A DNA stretch of 64,000 bases from Piper betle (Eukaryota; Streptophyta; Magnoliopsida; Piperales; Piperaceae): contig JAURVB010007689.1 of the NCBI GenBank assembly GCA_033002965.1, forward strand, positions 1-64,000, read 5' to 3'. The translations under genes and the position numbers were made by a program. Under the pieces are notes generated by a model, which was given only the letters and a program-made list of their open reading frames with translations, made no database searches and was not told where the DNA came from. This document shows, piece after piece, positions 36,801 through 49,660 of the stretch (position 1 is the first letter of the stretch; every line of letters starts with the position of its first letter).

Positions 36801-36889
36801 CATGAAGGAGAGGTTGTTAAATGCAGAGTGATTGATGCTTCTCCTGCTTCCCGTAAGATCAACCTCAGTTTTGTCCTCTCTCCCAAAAG
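27857..36889 (+). other. RRP5: RRP5 exons 1-15
   Basis: Exon borders: 27857-28022, 28119-28324, 28993-29133, 29266-29442, 29549-29648, 30823-30941, 31044-31166, 32898-32969, 34437-34529, 34623-34736, 34819-34941, 35075-35260, 35406-35480, 35954-36090, 36755-36889. They encode the N-terminal region and roughly the first five S1 repeats. Landmarks: [54 protein letters not shown] and [19 protein letters not shown]. Introns 5 and 7-8 exceed 1 kb and hold only decayed repeat-like sequence. Confidence 0.9.
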
Positions 36890-39800
36890 GTATTATTGGA
36901 GTTCTTTGTTTACTTTATCTGTGAGGTTAAAATTCATGTCATTCGGCAAATAGAAATTCTCTGTGAATGTTAATGATTAGAGCAATCTCAATATATTCAT
37001 TGCTTATACTCGACTATTAAGATCAGCCTCAGTTTTGTTATATCTCCCAAAGGGCATTGTTCTACATCTTTCTTTTATTTTTATTTTTTAATTTTTGCTA
37101 TAAGCTTTGTAGAGATAGATATTATATGGTGTTGTTATGTTGTTAGTTATGATTGTAGTTCAATACAGTTGAGCTTAATCTAGTTGAACTATAAGATCTC
37201 CTATGATACTGTAAACTCTATAAATATATGTAACAAGAGATGGTCTGTGTGTGTATGGAGAATTATTATTCTTGTGCTTGTTCTCCTTATTTCTTGTGTT
37301 TATCTTGTGTGGTTGTACCGTCTATTATGTTATTTTACAAGCTTAAACTTCATGTTTTTAGAAAATATAAATTCTTTGAGAGTGTTAACAACTATTAACA
37401 ATCTGAATATATTTATGGCTTATTCTCCATTATTCAGTTAGTCCATGATTTTATTCCATTCCTATGATCAAATGGAAGGGTGGAATAAGATCCATGTCCT
37501 TGTGCCCAACCCGGGAATTGGGACAAAGTGCATTGAGTTTATTTAATGAGTACTTTGCAATCTTAAAGTTTCTTAATGTGAGATCCTTTAAAATTAGTCT
37601 CATATCCAATATCTGCTAGGATAAGTTCTAGTATATTAGTAGGATTTGCACTTATAAATTTTGAAGAAATAACTTTGGCACGTAAGTTTGCACTTGATTC
37701 GAGATGTTACAAATGGTGTAAGAGTCAACACAATGCCATCTTGGATGGTGGGTGTGATTGAATTATTGGTGTGGGCTAGGCCCATGGGGTGGGGACAAGA
37801 ATTTTGAGGACAAAAATTCCTAGTGGGTGGATTTGAGATCCCTCAAAATTAATCCCACATTCAATATCTATTGGGGTAAGATCCAATATATTAATGAGGA
37901 TATGTTTGTGATCTTCAGCTTCGGTCAACTATTTTTGAAGAAATAACTTACCCATCATGTTGCACTTGGTTCGTGTTGTTACACTTAAAACAACCATTCC
38001 ATTTTACAATTGATTGTCACACATGATTAATCATTCTACATTTTTTGCTTTTGTTTTCCTTGCCAAGATCTCGCTTTGATCTTGTGATTTATTTGTGACT
38101 TTCAAGTGTTTCAATTTTATTTCTTATTGCATTCCATCAGATATTTGGTATGTAAGTGTTTAACAATGCACTTTTGTTTGGCAAGGTTTTCTTTGAAATG
38201 CTTATACCTTGTGACAGGATGTAAGTAATAAAAGTATTATTCTAAAGCTTGTCATATCTATTGATTTGGTTAGAGAAATGTTTGGTGTTTTGTATGTAAG
38301 TATTATTCTAAAGCTTATGGCAAGGCTTGCATTTAGTGACATATCTGAAGTTGAGAAGTGGTTGTTTTGTTATTGCTAACCTTTTGATGGAAGATGACTT
38401 TGTTAATGTTTCTAATGGTGCCTTCCACTGATCTGGGAAGGTTTACTATGATGAAAATAATACTTTCAATGATTTGTTTTGCTAATCTGATATCCACGGC
38501 TTTGAGTAATCTTGTATTAGTTAATATTCTCCTCTTTTTTCTTTGTGAACTCTAAAATTAGATTGCTATAAAGAAGAGAAATTTTTGCTGGGCTCCTTTC
38601 TGAAAAAGCTCCCGCTCTGTCTCTATTGCTCACTTTTGATCTTAATTGTTGCCTTATCTCTAGGAGAATAGGTTTATTGTTGTGCCGGTTGATTTTAACA
38701 AAGTAAATCATGAGATTTTTTGTAGTAATATGGGTGCTAGTTAGAACATTTTTCCGAATATTGCCCCTTTATGTTTTATATTCTGCAGGATTTCTGAGGA
38801 CAATATTCCGAAGGTAGGAAGCCTGGTTTCTGGTGTTGTGGTGCGATTGGAATCTCTCGGTGTCGTTGTCAAACTTCAAAGTAAAATTGGCATAAAAGGA
38901 ACCGTGTTCAATGAGCATTTGGCAGACTTTCAAGGTTGTTTCTTAATTTTGAATATCATAATTGCAATGAAGATGGCTTAACGGAACTATTGTTCTTATA
39001 TGGTTTTTCTATTTTGCGCATCTTTCTTTGCAGGACAAGCTGATAAGTTCAAGTCTCTATTAAAGCTAGGATATGAGTTTGATAAGCTGTTGGTATTAGG
39101 TTTGTTTACTCTTACATATATAACCTGCCTAGAACATCATTTAAGATAAGGCGTAGGTGGAATTGGGAGCTATTCATGAAACAGAGTCTTAGTTGTCTTC
39201 ACAGTTGTAATTATATTGAGGAAAGGTGGGAATATTTATCGCCATATTACTTGTTGCAATGAACTTGGCATGTTTTTTATCTTTTAGAGTACATCTGTTA
39301 CTCCATGATGAAGCTGGCGCCAATATATTTTATTCATCAAGTGATTCATTTTAGGAATCTCTCCTGCCTTTCTTGTTTCTAGTGGATGTTTTTGCAATTG
39401 ATAATAACTTTGTTATTTGTGGTCAACTGCTTCCTTGAACATCTTTGTAGACTTGTCTTTGGACTTCGTATCGTGTTTTGATTTGCACATATTGTTTAAA
39501 CTTGTGATGAGTGTAAAACTTGTTTGAGTCACAGTTATGTTGCCAGTTATCTGACTAAAAGTTTATCATCATGCTTTTCTTTGCTAGATTATGTGCGTGG
39601 TAGCTTGGTTCTTTCTGCCAAGTATTCACTCATAAATTCTGCTGAGCAGCTTCCCCAGGAAATTGTGCAGGTTCATCCTCATTCAGTGGTCCATGTAAGT
39701 TTGTTTTAAATAATCTTTTTAAGAACTAACTTACATTGGTGGTTCATTTTGGATAAGATAGGTAACATTTGTATTGAGATCAGGTTATGTACATTCTTCA

Positions 39801-42800
39801 TATAGTCTTTGTTGAAGTAAATATTTAGTGGTTCCCTTTCCAAAAAGCTCGAACTTCTAGGACAAGTGTTTAGAACATCTAAAATTTACATGGTATTAGA
39901 GCCAATGGCGATATATGCCCAAAGAAATATTAATTTCTCCTATCTTGTATATGTTGTGTCCAATGGACTATTTGCCCCATGTTTGTTCACGTGCTAAGTT
40001 TTGAAGGTTTGTTTGCACGTGAGGGGGAGTATTGAAGTAAGTAATTATTGGTTTCCTTTCTTAAAAGGTTGAACTTTTAAGACAAATGGTTAGACTATCT
40101 AAAATTACATTCTCAAAGTCAAAGTGCCGGCAGGAGTTATTTCCTCGAAATAAGGTTTCTTTTGTTGCATAAGTAGAGATTTCTTGACAATTATTATGTG
40201 CTTTAAATTATATGAAGAACAAAGTCAATGTTGCTGTTTTATGTGTTATAATCTGCAGTCTAGTTGAATATCATGGTTATTGATAGTTTTAGTCTTTAGA
40301 TAATCTTAAATCTGTGCCATATCTTCAAAAACTGTGAATTTTCTTTTGGGTAGGGTTATATTTGCAACTCCATCGAAACTGGCTGCTTTGTACGGTATCT
40401 TGGAAATTTGACAGGATTTGCTCCCAGAAATAAGGTTCATTTTCTTATTCTTGTGTTCTGAGTAGTTAAAAAACGTACTATATCATTTCTTCCTTTTTTT
40501 TGTGCAGGCTACTGACGACCAGTCAATTAGCATTCCTAATGCCTTTTACATTGGACAATCAGTTCGCAGCCATGTCCTAGAGGTGAATAGCAAACACTAA
40601 TATATCTTTACATATATCCAATTTGTTGCTGACGTTATTTAATGTTTACTTTATAGGTTGACACAGAAAAAGCAAGATTAAAGCTGTCACTGAAGCAATC
40701 ATGCTGCTTTTCTACCGATGCATCCTATATATGTAGTTATTTTCAATTGGAGGAGAAGGTGAAGTGTTTTTTTGCCTTGTTATCTTTTGTCTTTGCGCAA
40801 ATTAGCTTTTATATCTGTTATGAATCTTGTGTACTTGATAATTGTTTATGACATATATATGGTGCAGATTTCTGAGCTACAGGTCTCAGACAACGTTGCT
40901 CATAATCCAAAATGGGGAGAGAAGTTTTATATTGAGAGTTTGGTTGAAGTTAAGATTCTGGAGAAAAAAGAGTTCGGTGTCCTTGTTGGCCTTAGTGATC
41001 ATTGTGACATTTTTGGTTTCATCACAAATTTCCACTGTTAGTCTTGCGTATTCTGTCTTTATAAATCATTATCGGAGCTTCGTTTTAGCTTCTATGTAAA
41101 CATTGTCAAAGAGTGCTATCCTAAACTTGGCACTGATAGTGTGCCTTCAACCAAAGTGCATATATAATTTAAATCCTCTAACTGGCTAGCGTAACTTTTC
41201 TTTTGGCAGTAGGCGAGACAAAACTTGAAACTGGCTCTGTTTGCCGAGCTTTGGTTCTTGATGTGTCAAAGGCAGATAATCTGGTTGATTTGTCTCTTAA
41301 ACCAAAATTTGTTAACAGTAAAACAGACAAAGAGAAGGGAGGCATGCAGTCTATAAAGAAGGTTGGTGATTTCTAGTATTTCTTCATTTTACTGACTGTC
41401 AGCACTCACATATATTCATTGTGTGCTTTTAGAAGCGCAAAAGGGAGGCAATTTCTGAGTTGAAGCTTCATGATACCGTGAATGCAGTTGTGGAGCTTGT
41501 GAAAAATAACTACTTGGCAAGTATTCTCATATATTAAAATTAAATTACTTAATGTGACAATGTTCAATACTCTGATGGACAGTGTCTCTGTTCAAGACAG
41601 GTGCTTTCCTTGCCAGACCATGGTCAAACCATTGGCTTTGCGTGCATTTATGATTATAATACGCAAAAGCTTCTCCAAAAAGCTACTCTATTGGGGAAAG
41701 GTGTGTTACCTAACTGTTTTTTTTTGAGGTGGTAAAATGTCACTATTCCGTTTGTTTGATTAGTGCTGTTGTTATTTAACTTTTTTTCTATCAAAAGAAA
41801 AATTGTTGAAAGGTTATTGCATGCATGAGATGTGCAATAAAGACGGCATTCAATTAACAAGGAGAATCTGGGAGACACAATGATTCACAAGTGTGGATCT
41901 ATCTATTTATTCTCATATGAGCATCATGGTTTCTTAATGTAGAATTTCTAACCTTTGTGCCACTTTGACTTATGGGAAGGGAATTTTCCTAGTTAAGCTA
42001 GATATATGTGTATCTGAAAAAAATGAAGTGATCTTTAGCTTCTGATTTTGCATCTTGTTTATTCTTTGTAGTCTTAATTCTTCCCATTTTTGCCTAGAGT
42101 TCTTGCCAGCATTGAGATTCTTCCAGGACCTTCAACTGGAGGACGACTTCTATTGCTTCTTAAGTCTCTCAGTGAGATGGGCAACAGTTCCAATTTAAAA
42201 AGAGCCAAGAAAAAGTCAAGTTACCATGTTGGTTCACTTGTGCAAGCTGAGGTAAATATTTCTGTAATATGCCCTTGTGGTTGTATAATATCTGAAATGC
42301 AATGGCTTAATAATTTTGTTGGATCAATTTGTTTTTGTTACAGATTACGGACATTGGGCCCCTTGAACTACAAGTGAAATTTGGTGTTGGTTTACATGGG
42401 AGAATACACATTACAGAGGTAAAATATTTCATCAATTTGGTCTTCATTTATCAATCATTTTCTTCTGCCTATGTTTCTGGACATGTTAATTTTTTTACTC
42501 TGTAGGTGTCTGAGGACAATAGTTTACCTGAAAAGCCATTCAGCAACTTTAAGATTGGCCAGCAGTTGAATGCACGAATTGTTGCTTATGATCAGTACTT
42601 GGGAAAGAGTAAGTCAGGGTCTTTATGGGATCTCTCTGTCAAGCCTTCTATTCTCGCAGGTAAACATTAGTTTCAAATTGCAAACAATAAAATTTTTCAC
42701 TGCAAATTCTAAAAACCATTCTGTGGGTAACCTTATCCAGATGATAGTGCAGATGGAATTTTGGTGGATAAGTTTGACTTCACAGTTGGAGATACTGTTT

Positions 42801-45800
42801 GCGGCTATGTGGTTAAGGTAGATAGTGAATGGGTTTGGTTGGTTGTGTCACGGAAAGTTAGGGCTCAAATATTTATTCTTGATAGTTCTAGGGAACCCTG
42901 CGAACTTAAAGAGTTCCAGAATCGTTTTACTCGGGGCCAGGTTATTTGTGGTTCTATTATAGGCATCAATGATGAGAAAAAGTTGTTGAGATTATCTCTA
43001 TGTTCATTAAACATGCTACGGGAGACCTGTACAGATGATGCTATTCCCGTTGTTGGTTCCAAAGCTGCAATTTCTAGCTGCAATAACACTTACCATATTC
43101 TTCAAGATGATATTATTGGTGGAAGAATCAGTAAAATACTACCAGGTGTTGGAGGCTTGGTTGTGCAGATAGGGCCTCATTTGTATGGCAGGGTTCATTT
43201 CACTGATATTGCAGATGTGGGGGTAGCTGATCCTTTGAGTGGCTACAAAGAAGGGCAATTTGTAAAATGTTTGGTCCTTCAGGTTGGCCGTTCTTTTAAG
43301 GACACTGCCCATTTGGATTTGTCTCTTTGTTTTAGTTCATTAGGAACCTCAAGGGCCATACCAGTGGTCTCTGATAAGATGTGAGTATTTTAACTTTTTT
43401 TATCTGTATTATTTGAATTATTTGCCATCAGCAAGTTTTGCTCAAATATGCTTCGATTGCAGGCCTTCTTGCCACAATCCATACGAAAATTTGGAAGAAC
43501 TGCATCCTAATATGGAAATACAGGTTTGCCGCTTTGGTGTTCTTTTCCTAGTCTACTTAGTTTGCAATTTTTAGATGAATATTTGCTTTATTACCATTTG
43601 AATTTTATCTGCTTGAGACTTGGGAAGTGTGTATATATAACGTAACCCATTGTGTTTGATGTGCTCATCAAGTCAGTTGCTATAAGTTGGTGATGCATGG
43701 CTTACTACGATTTGGGGTTTTTTGGGCATTGTCAATGGCTAAATCTTGGGAGTGGATTTTTGTGGCTTTGTTTGCTTATTTTGGAAGTGGAGAGACGGTG
43801 AGATAATAAATTATTTACAAAAATTTTCTTAAGGGCATTGTCAATGGCTAAATCTTGGGAATGGATTTTTGTGGCTTTGTTTACTTATTTTGGAAGTGGA
43901 GAAACGTTGAGATAATAAATGATTTACAAAAATTTTCGTAAGGGATGACCAGTACTCTTCGAGTCTTTTTCCTTCCAATGGGTTCCGGCTTGTCTTCCTT
44001 TTTGGTTTCCAGTCAATCGAAAGCTTCCGCTCTACTTTCCTCTGTTTTTACTGTCTACCCCCCATCACTAATCACTATAGGAACTGAACTAAATTTCTGA
44101 TGTATGCATGTAGATTTTATAATCATGAGGTTCAATGCTGAAGTGGAGCATAATTCGTCTACTATTTTGACTAAAATGAGCTTACTCAGACTTGTTCCTT
44201 GGCATTTTTGAAAATTTTAGAAGTGTGGTTGTAAGCCCTATCTGTTACATCATAATGTGGATTAGGATAGGCTGAAATTCAGTACCTATTGGGGTGGTCA
44301 CGGGCTAATATGTACAGGTGTGCTTATTAATCTTCAACTTGGCTGGCTGCTTTTGAAGGGATGAATATTTCAATCCCATTGACTTGCACTTGGCCTTCTC
44401 TATATGGTATTTAAGCTTATGTGGCACCATATGGGAATGGGCTATTGATGAAGAAAATGATTAGCTATTAAATGTATGGGTCTGCTTATTGATCTTCAAC
44501 TTGGCTGGCTGATTTTGAAGGGATGAATATTTCAATCCCATTTGGTTGCACTTGTACTTCTCTATTATGGTATTTAAGCTTATGTGGCATAATAAGGGAA
44601 TGGGCTATTGATGAAGAAAATGAACTGGTATTAAATGTTTTTGGAGAGGAGCCATTAAGTGTGCAGGAGGAGGTGGAGCATGGTGGAATGTTACAAATAT
44701 GACATGGGACAAGGGTTTTAGATGATCCGGGTTCAATATAAGTAAATAAAATTAGGTGGTGAATTTTATATAATATGAGTTTTAAGCGTCCTAAAGTGGT
44801 TTGCTGTGTGGGGATATGCCAAAGGCCCATAACATGGTATCAAATCCATTGTGGTGTCACGTCTTTGTTGTATGCCTAGAATTTTAAATATGTTATAAGC
44901 CATGCATGTGCTATGAATGAATTTCAAATTTCTAAGAATGGAATTTTTTAGTTAGGGGTATGGAAAGTAACTCTCCTTGATGAAATAAGATAGTTTTACC
45001 AGATCATTTAGCTATAGAGATGCTCTGGTTTTTAAGTTGGGAATTGGTATGTGTTTTCAACTACTTGGGCAACAGTCAACATTGCTATCTGATTTCTAAT
45101 TGCTGAATGTTGATAATCGGACTTGACTTCAACAACCTGGACACGTGAATCACTTCTCTTGTAGAATTAGGATTCAACAGAAAATATTCACTTTTATTTA
45201 TTTATTTTTTGATGAAGTTAAATTCAATTAAAACCCAAGAGAGAAAGACTGAAGCAAACTAATGCACTAACTTGAGATACCCTAATTCCCTTGCAACAAA
45301 CCAGACAAGAATTTTGGTCAACGTAACGGACTGGAAATAGGAATGATTGAGACTTATACAGGGCATCTTTGGGTTTACACCTATGACAGGAGAAACATTT
45401 GATAATACCATTGTAAAAACAACCATAAGCACAATTATTAAGTGTTTTTTAAAGATGTTATTACATGTGGTAAACTACTCTGATCCTAAGCTTCAACACA
45501 TAAAATATTTGAAAGCCGATAAATATAACCACAAACAAAACGACTTAGTGGAAGACCGTCTACCATTAGGTAATGAGCAATAACAGGCTGTAACACTATA
45601 ATCTCAGGGGAACATGGTAGACATAATAATGATTACACTACAAAAGTAATATCAATTAAGATCCTACATTCCAAAAGCCTTATGACAACTTCATATATTT
45701 CATAAGAAGATGAAAGACTGATTATATGTTCTCAGTGGTAGTTATCTCTGAAGTCGGTTAGTTCTATCCTCATGGAATCCCATTGTTGATCTGCTTTCTA

Positions 45801-48800
45801 TCAATCCAAACTTAAAATTTGTAGTGAATCAAGTATATCTAGTACGAACCACTGAGGGTGGGCAATAATAAAAATTGCAGAGTACTTTCTTGTCTTGGCA
45901 TTCACTCAGAAACAATCAAAACTGATCATTGCTGACATTGGGTTCTTTTAATAAAAAAGATTGGCAGCCATTTCTACAAAAACAAGCTTTCCAACCCCCC
46001 CACCCCCAAACCCCTTATAAGCTGATAGTCGGTGTAGAGTGATGAAGGCTAGCAATTTTCAGAGCAGCTCAGGAGTGGCTGATAATTAGACCTGTTTAAC
46101 CTGTTTTTTTCAGAGTATATCACTTCTATGCTGCTCAGTTGGTTTCATTTTGCAATAATTCCTTCTATGATTAATTATAATGGTGCTCAGATACAGATGT
46201 AACAAAGTCTTTTCTCATCTAGGCTTCTTGATTATGTTTAGGGTTATGTAAAAAGTGTGACACCAAAAGGATGTTTTGTCATGCTATCACGGAAGGTTGA
46301 TGCAAAAATACTGCTGTCAAATTTATCTGATAAATATGTTGAGAACCCTGAATTAGAGTTTCCCGTTGGGAAGCTTATTAAGGGAAGGTGAGAGAAGCTT
46401 TATTTGTATTATTTTTTGTCCTATATAACTTTCAAACAAAGAACTATTGTGCAGAATTCTTTCTGTGGAGCCATTATCCAAGAGAGTTGAAGTAACCCTG
46501 AAAACCAGAACTGTGGGCAAGGACCCAAAGGTTCAACTTAGTGATCTACGTAAATTGCGTGCTGGAAATTTTATCTCTGGTACGATCAGGCGGGTTGAAT
46601 CGTATGGTTTATTTATTACCATCGATCAGACAAGTGTGGTACTTTTCTTAGGAACTTGCTTCATCAATCTTTATTAAGAAATTTCGGGATGTGTTACTCT
46701 GTTTTTGTAATTTATTTTTCAGGTTGGTTTATGCCATATTTCAGAGTTGTCTGATACCCACATTGATAAGATTCCGGACAAGTATAAAGCGGGAGAGAGA
46801 GTGGTGGCAAAAATTTTGAAGGTGTGCATTATTGTGTTTCTGTTGTATGTGTCAATATATTGCGTCATCATATCATCACTCTTCTTGATAGCATTAATAT
46901 TGTCAATTATCAAATGAAGCACTGCTTTTTGTCATCCATGACATACTTGGCGTGATTATTTTTTTGGAAAGTCAAAAGCATATTTCTTTAAATAGAAGGT
47001 TTCCTAGACTATAAGTTTGCATGCAATTCTTTATTGTTATGCAATGTGCAATTGTGTTTGAATTTTCTTTTCTGAGAGTTTCTAGAGTCTTCTTTTTACT
47101 TGTATAGGATTTTTAATTCTTATGTGACAAAATAAAGAAAGTATTATGTAGGTAATCTAGAAGTTATGAACCCTTTATCTTTCATGAGATGTGGCGATGC
47201 CACATGTTACTTTCAATTTTGTTTTCAGGTAGATGAAGAAAGGCTTCGTGTCTCACTTGGCATGAAGAATTCATATCTTCAAAATGATTGTAGGGCATCT
47301 GGCATTGCGGTCAATGAGAATGTAGATTATAATAAAGTTGCAGCAAGAGTTGTAGACAATAACCATATCAAGGGAAACTTAGGGAGCGCAAATGATCAAT
47401 TTCCAGAATCAACAACTGACAGCTTTCATGTTTTTGAACAAGCAGAAGCAAGGGCCTCCATTCCTCCACTTGATGTTTCTTTGAATGATTTTGAAGCGTC
47501 AGATGCGGAAAATCCAGACACTACAGAAAGAATAGTTATAGCCAATGGGAATGTTGAAGACTCTGAGAAGAAAAGGAAGCGCCAAAAAAGGAAGGAGAAG
47601 GAAGAAAGGTTTTTTCGCTTTCTCATTTTCTTTTTGTTAGATCAATACTTTTCTTTTGGTAAATGGTGGCTGATAAAGGAAAATGTATGTCCACAGAGAA
47701 ATGGAGATAAGAGCAGCTGAAAAAAGACTATTGCAAAATGACATTCCACGAACTGGTGACGAATTTGAAAAATTAGTCCGGGGATCTCCAAATAGTAGCT
47801 TTGCTTGGATCCAATATATGGCATACTGCATTGATATGGCTGACATAGAGAAGGCTCGCTCGGTTGCTGAAAGGTTATTGCACTTATCATTTATTTTTCA
47901 CTTTTCCAATATCCACTTTATCACCCACCTGATCCAAGCAATTCTCTTTTTGTTTCTTTAACTGCAAAAAATATTTATTTGCACTAGCGAGGATTTTAAC
48001 TCAAGGGTGCAATCATGTAAGACTCCACCAGGGTCTACAATTTTATATTCCAAAGGGAACTTGTTTTGCAGCAATTTTATATTCGCTTGGCACACAAAAA
48101 ATCTTGCCCAAAAAAGAAGGCAAAAGGCATAAACGAGCAAAATGATGCTTAAACTTCTTAATTTACCGTTTAATATAGGCAATTTGTCATTATAGGAGAC
48201 TCATGTTGATGAATAATTTAAGGGTATTCTAGACTGTAACTTCCTAATTGCACATTATGTGGCTAAGAAAATTGAAATTATTCTTAAGAATCTTCAATTT
48301 ATTCGGAGCTTCAATCATAGTTTGCCTGCTCGGGAGAGTTTGCTTTTGGGAGGGGTATATATTCTCCAACGACAAGATTTTTATGCTTTTTAAAATTATT
48401 CTTATCCAATTATTTAATGCAATGTCAGCATGATGTGGTATAATCTTCTTGATCTCATCTTAGTTAGGGTCATAAATTAGCCATGAGAACAGAGAAAGAT
48501 AACTTCACTATGATTTGGTGTAGATGGTTCATATTGAATTGATAATGACTCAAAAAAATGTACTTGAACAAAAAAGATGGGCAAAGTTATCCAAATTTCA
48601 AATTTTTTGTTGTGATAATCCTTTTTGTTTTGTTTGTCTTATTTAGGGCTTTAAGAACTATAAATTTGCGAGAAGAGGCTGAGAAGCTGAATATCTGGGT
48701 GGCTTATTTCAATCTAGAAAACAAATTTGGAAATCCTCCAGAGGTGAAAATGTTGATTGCTATTATAAGTTTTGTGTTATGCCTGACTTCAAATGTTCGC

Positions 48801-49660
48801 TTATCAAATTTTCTGCAATAGGAGGCGATCATGAAATTACTTGAAAAGGCAGTACAATGTTGTGATCCGAAGAAGGTTCACCTGGCCTTGTTGGACATGT
48901 ATGTGAAGTCGGATCAACAGCAGCTGGGGAATGAACTGCTTGATAAAATGACTAAGAAGTTCAAGAAGTCGTGTAAGGTATTATTTTGTACTACTTTTGT
49001 TTATGCTAATTTATTGGAAAGAAGTCAATTATTTTACGTGTTAATTTAGTGGAGAAAAGTCAATTATTTTATGTGTAATGATAGGTCTGGCTAAGACGTG
49101 CACAGAGCCACTTGCTGCAGGGGCAAGAGTTACAATCAGTTGTAAATCGAGCATTATTGAGCCTTCCGCGTAAGAAACATATAAAATTCATTTCCCACAG
49201 TGCAATTCTTGAATTCAGGCATGGCGTCCCAGAGAGGGGTAGATCCATGTTTGAAGGGATCTTGCGAGAATTCCCAAAGAGAACAGACTTGTGGAGCGTG
49301 TACCTTGATCAGGTAAGAAATTGTTTCATAATCTTCTTGTAATTGTTCTCCTTTGATGGTACTTCGCCAGTAACTAAATTTCATGTGTTTGAATAGGAAA
49401 TGCGATTGGGTGATACAGAAGTGATTCGTGCTTTGTTTGAGAAAGCCATTTCCCTAACCCTTCCCCCAAGAAAAATGAAGGTTATTTTCCAGTTTTTTCT
49501 AACATTTGTTTGTCATCTTATTTGCTGAATCAAATTGTCTTGTGCGATTTTTTTGCAGTTTATATTCAAGAAGTATCTTGAATATGAGAAATCTTGTGGA
49601 GATGAAGATCGTGTAGAGTATGTTAAAAAGAGGGCAATGGAGTATGTGGAAAGTGGCTGA
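27857..49660 (+). CDS. RRP5: RRP5 homologue, S1/HAT-repeat rRNA processing factor
   Basis: Nucleolar ribosome-assembly factor (yeast Rrp5, human PDCD11) needed for pre-18S and pre-5.8S rRNA cleavages and early assembly of both subunits. I traced 40 exons; they join in frame to 5784 nt (1927 residues plus stop), close to the roughly 1900 residues of Arabidopsis RRP5 (At3g11964). The start ATG at 27857 gives [17 protein letters not shown], a basic N-terminus, then an acidic DFPRG stretch. A long chain of S1 RNA-binding repeats follows ([15 protein letters not shown].. to [15 protein letters not shown], residues about 125-1530). Next is a lysine-rich linker ([14 protein letters not shown]). The last 280 residues are HAT/TPR-like repeats ([37 protein letters not shown]). 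All but one intron are GT-AG. No frame break was found. Confidence 0.95.
37577..37983 (+). mobile_element. TRIM (miniature LTR) element in RRP5 intron 15
   Basis: Two diverged direct repeats of 135 and 152 bases (37577-37711 and 37832-37983) start TGTGAGATCC / TTTGAGATCC and end TGTTACA. They flank about 120 bases without coding capacity. Right after the first repeat is AATGGTGTAAGAG, a decayed form of the usual TGGTATCAGAG primer-binding site; before the second is the purine-rich TAGTGGGTGGA. The whole is bounded by perfect 5-bp direct repeats CTTAA (37572-37576, 37984-37988). This is the structure of a terminal-repeat retrotransposon in miniature. Its divergence suggests an old insertion. 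Confidence 0.8.
38789..43523 (+). other. RRP5: RRP5 exons 16-30
   Basis: Exon borders: 38789-38934, 39034-39099, 39588-39694, 40354-40434, 40508-40582, 40657-40758, 40868-41036, 41210-41361, 41433-41516, 41601-41700, 42100-42251, 42344-42418, 42506-42659, 42741-43380, 43463-43523. They encode the middle S1 repeats, e.g. [37 protein letters not shown] and [19 protein letters not shown]. Exon 26 begins after CCTAGAG, using the second AG; the first would break the frame. Confidence 0.9.
41517..41600 (+). other. GC-AG intron in RRP5 (intron 24)
   Basis: The reading frame needs ..AAC TAC TTG joined to GTG CTT TCC. The intron between them begins GCAAGT and ends ACAG. GC is a rare but known donor, normally with a strong AAGT match as here. 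No GT donor nearby keeps the frame. Confidence 0.85.
43724..43941. repeat. 109-bp tandem duplication in RRP5 intron 30
   Basis: Two adjacent units (43724-43832 and 43833-43941) share GGGCATTGTCAATGGCTAAA and GTGGATTTTTGTGGC-like phrases with few differences. They lie in the longest RRP5 intron (43524-46241). Confidence 0.85.
44321..44645. repeat. 162-bp tandem duplication in RRP5 intron 30
   Basis: Two adjacent units (44321-44482 and 44483-about 44645) share ATCTTCAACTTGGCTGGCTG and GGGAATGGGCTATTGATGAA. This is the second separate tandem duplication in the same intron. Confidence 0.85.
46242..49660 (+). other. RRP5: RRP5 exons 31-40 (last S1 repeats, linker, HAT repeats)
   Basis: Exon borders: 46242-46387, 46455-46638, 46723-46821, 47229-47608, 47697-47873, 48647-48743, 48822-48977, 49085-49312, 49397-49480, 49559-49660. 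Exons 31-33 give the last S1 repeats ([33 protein letters not shown]). Exon 34 holds a poorly conserved acidic part and the lysine-rich linker. Exons 35-40 encode the HAT repeats, which in yeast are enough with part of the S1 array for 18S processing. The stop is TGA at 49658-49660 after YVESG. Confidence 0.9.
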
